DNA of 8,107 bases from Gammaproteobacteria bacterium (GTDB lineage: Bacteria > Pseudomonadota > Gammaproteobacteria > J113), in NCBI GenBank assembly GCA_003694425.1, contig RFJX01000245.1:1-8107 (forward strand), written 5' to 3'. Positions 7,485-8,107 of this stretch are shown piece by piece (the stretch's first letter is position 1; the number at the start of each line of letters is the position of its first letter). A program made the position numbers and the translations under genes. Under the pieces are notes generated by a model. That model had not been told where the DNA came from. It ran no database searches and was given only the letters and a program-made list of their open reading frames with translations.

Positions 7485-7499
7485 GCGGCATAATGCCGC
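7485..7499 (+). promoter_or_regulatory. Probable ettA promoter -10 within a 7-1-7 palindrome
   Basis: GCGGCAT-A-ATGCCGC is a perfect palindrome with a one-base centre. It contains CATAAT at 7489-7494, a 5/6 match to the sigma-70 -10 hexamer, in one of the few AT-containing spots of the spacer, preceded by TTTTT at 7480-7484. Transcription would start near 7500, giving a leader of about 33 bases before ettA. No good -35 hexamer is seen at 16-18 bases spacing. The symmetry suggests a possible repressor site over the promoter. Confidence 0.45.
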
Positions 7500-7525
7500 G
7501 CACTTTTCACCCAGCCAATCTGTCC

Positions 7526-7531
7526 GAGGAG
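7526..7531 (+). promoter_or_regulatory. Shine-Dalgarno site of ettA
   Basis: GAGGAG ends two bases before the ATG at 7534. The spacing is shorter than usual, but the start is fixed by the conserved N-terminus MAQYVYTM. Confidence 0.65.
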
Positions 7532-7533
7532 CC

Positions 7534-8107
7534 ATGGCCCAGTACGTCTACACCATGAAGCGCGTCAGCAAGATCGTCCCGCCGAAGCGGGTGCTGCTGC
7601 GCGACATCTCCCTCTCCTTCTTCCCCGGGGCCAAGATCGGGGTCCTGGGGCTCAACGGCGCCGGCAAGTCGACCCTGCTGAAGATCATGGCCGGCCTCGA
7701 CAAGGAGATCGAGGGCGAGGCGATCCCGATGCCGGGACTGAAGATCGGTTACCTGCCCCAGGAGCCGCAGCTCGACCCGGACAAGGACGTGCGCGGCAAC
7801 GTCGAGGAGGGGCTGGCCGAGATCAAGCAGGCCCTGGCCCGGCTGGAGGAGGTCTATGCGGCCTACGCCGAGCCCGACGCCGATTTCGAGCTGCTGGCGA
7901 AGAAACAGGAGAAGCTGGAGAAGTTCATCGAGGCCCACGACGGGCACGACCTCGACCGCCAGCTGGAGATCGCCGCCGACGCCCTGCGCCTGCCCCCGTG
8001 GGAGGCCGACGTGACGAAGCTCTCCGGCGGCGAGCGGCGGCGCGTGGCCCTGTGCCGGCTGCTGCTCCAGAAGCCGGACATGCTGCTGCTGGACGAGCCA
8101 ACCAACC
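7534..8107 (+). CDS. ettA: EttA, energy-dependent translational throttle protein, 3'-truncated by the window edge
   Basis: The first 191 codons of an ABC-F protein (about 555 residues when complete) that binds the ribosomal E site and restrains translation when ATP is low. The sequence follows E. coli EttA (YjjK) closely from residue 1 ([19 protein letters not shown]) through [20 protein letters not shown], with Walker A at 39-47, [11 protein letters not shown] at about 72-82, an arm-like helical region at about 90-150 with YAEPDADFE and EAHDGHDLD, signature LSGGERRR (163-170) and Walker B LLLDEPTN at the edge (184-191). The second ABC domain lies outside the window. The gene is divergent from the metal operon and probably has its own promoter in the spacer. 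Identification is strong because EttA is distinguishable from other ABC-F members by its N-terminus. Confidence 0.97.
   Translation, partial: MAQYVYTMKRVSKIVPPKRVLLRDISLSFFPGAKIGVLGLNGAGKSTLLKIMAGLDKEIEGEAIPMPGLKIGYLPQEPQLDPDKDVRGNVEEGLAEIKQALARLEEVYAAYAEPDADFELLAKKQEKLEKFIEAHDGHDLDRQLEIAADALRLPPWEADVTKLSGGERRRVALCRLLLQKPDMLLLDEPTN

Larger units (their letters stand above)
7322..7533. other. Divergent intergenic spacer between znuA and ettA
   Basis: This 212-base region is the only substantial non-coding stretch. It must hold the promoters of both the leftward metal operon and rightward ettA. I see two clear inverted repeats (listed separately), a short CATCG-A-CGATG repeat at 7456-7466, and a weak minus-strand -10-like TAAACT (7363-7358) without a convincing -35. 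I see no AT-rich Zur box of the enterobacterial type and no MntR- or Fur-like box. A 61-codon minus-strand open frame runs through it and ends in an ATGA overlap with znuA, but its Pro/Ala-rich content looks like chance. Confidence 0.75.

Noticed and set aside
7318..7503. 61-codon minus-strand open frame in the spacer as a small gene
   Set aside because: It would begin over the ettA promoter, has a Pro/Ala-rich chance-like sequence and no convincing ribosome binding site. Only its last codons, overlapping znuA, are kept as a weak finding.
6593..7558. 321-residue plus-strand open frame across znuA and the spacer
   Set aside because: It is antisense to znuA, low complexity, and runs out of frame into the ettA start; no family resemblance.
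7507..7947. 146-residue minus-strand open frame over ettA
   Set aside because: It is antisense to the strongly conserved EttA coding sequence and has no recognisable domain.

Overview
The window is very GC-rich (about 70% by eye), densely coding, and uses GTG starts and overlapping stop/start codons. It looks like the chromosome of a high-GC proteobacterium. The EttA fragment at the right edge matches the remembered E. coli EttA sequence closely, and the MscS and DUF58-TgpA proteins are also of proteobacterial type, so a gammaproteobacterium is most likely. The NhaD-type Na+/H+ antiporter would fit a halophilic or alkaliphilic relative (for example Chromatiales/Ectothiorhodospiraceae), but that is inference.

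Layout. (1) Positions 1-2654, + strand: the end of a DUF58 protein gene, then a complete TgpA-like membrane transglutaminase gene, joined by a GTGA overlap. Such pairs normally follow a MoxR-type AAA+ ATPase gene, which would lie left of the window. (2) Positions 2665-7321, - strand: five closely packed genes read right to left. They are a metal-binding periplasmic protein (znuA-like), an ABC ATPase (znuC-like), an ABC permease (znuB-like), nhaD and an mscS-family channel. The first four overlap at stop/start codons (GTGA, TGATG, ATGA), and mscS follows nhaD after 25 bases with its own strong Shine-Dalgarno. (3) Positions 7322-7533: the only real intergenic region. It is a divergent spacer holding two clear inverted repeats and a probable ettA promoter. 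(4) Position 7534 to the end, + strand: the first 191 codons of ettA.

How the genes fit together. The minus-strand cluster is an ion-homeostasis operon: high-affinity uptake of Zn (or Mn) linked at the translational level to a Na+/H+ antiporter, followed by an osmotic-release channel. This linkage is the most interesting feature. A second is the metal-binding protein, where the usual first histidine ligand appears to be glutamate. No rRNA, tRNA, CRISPR array, insertion sequence or phage-like gene was seen, and the many other long open frames are GC-driven shadows of these genes.
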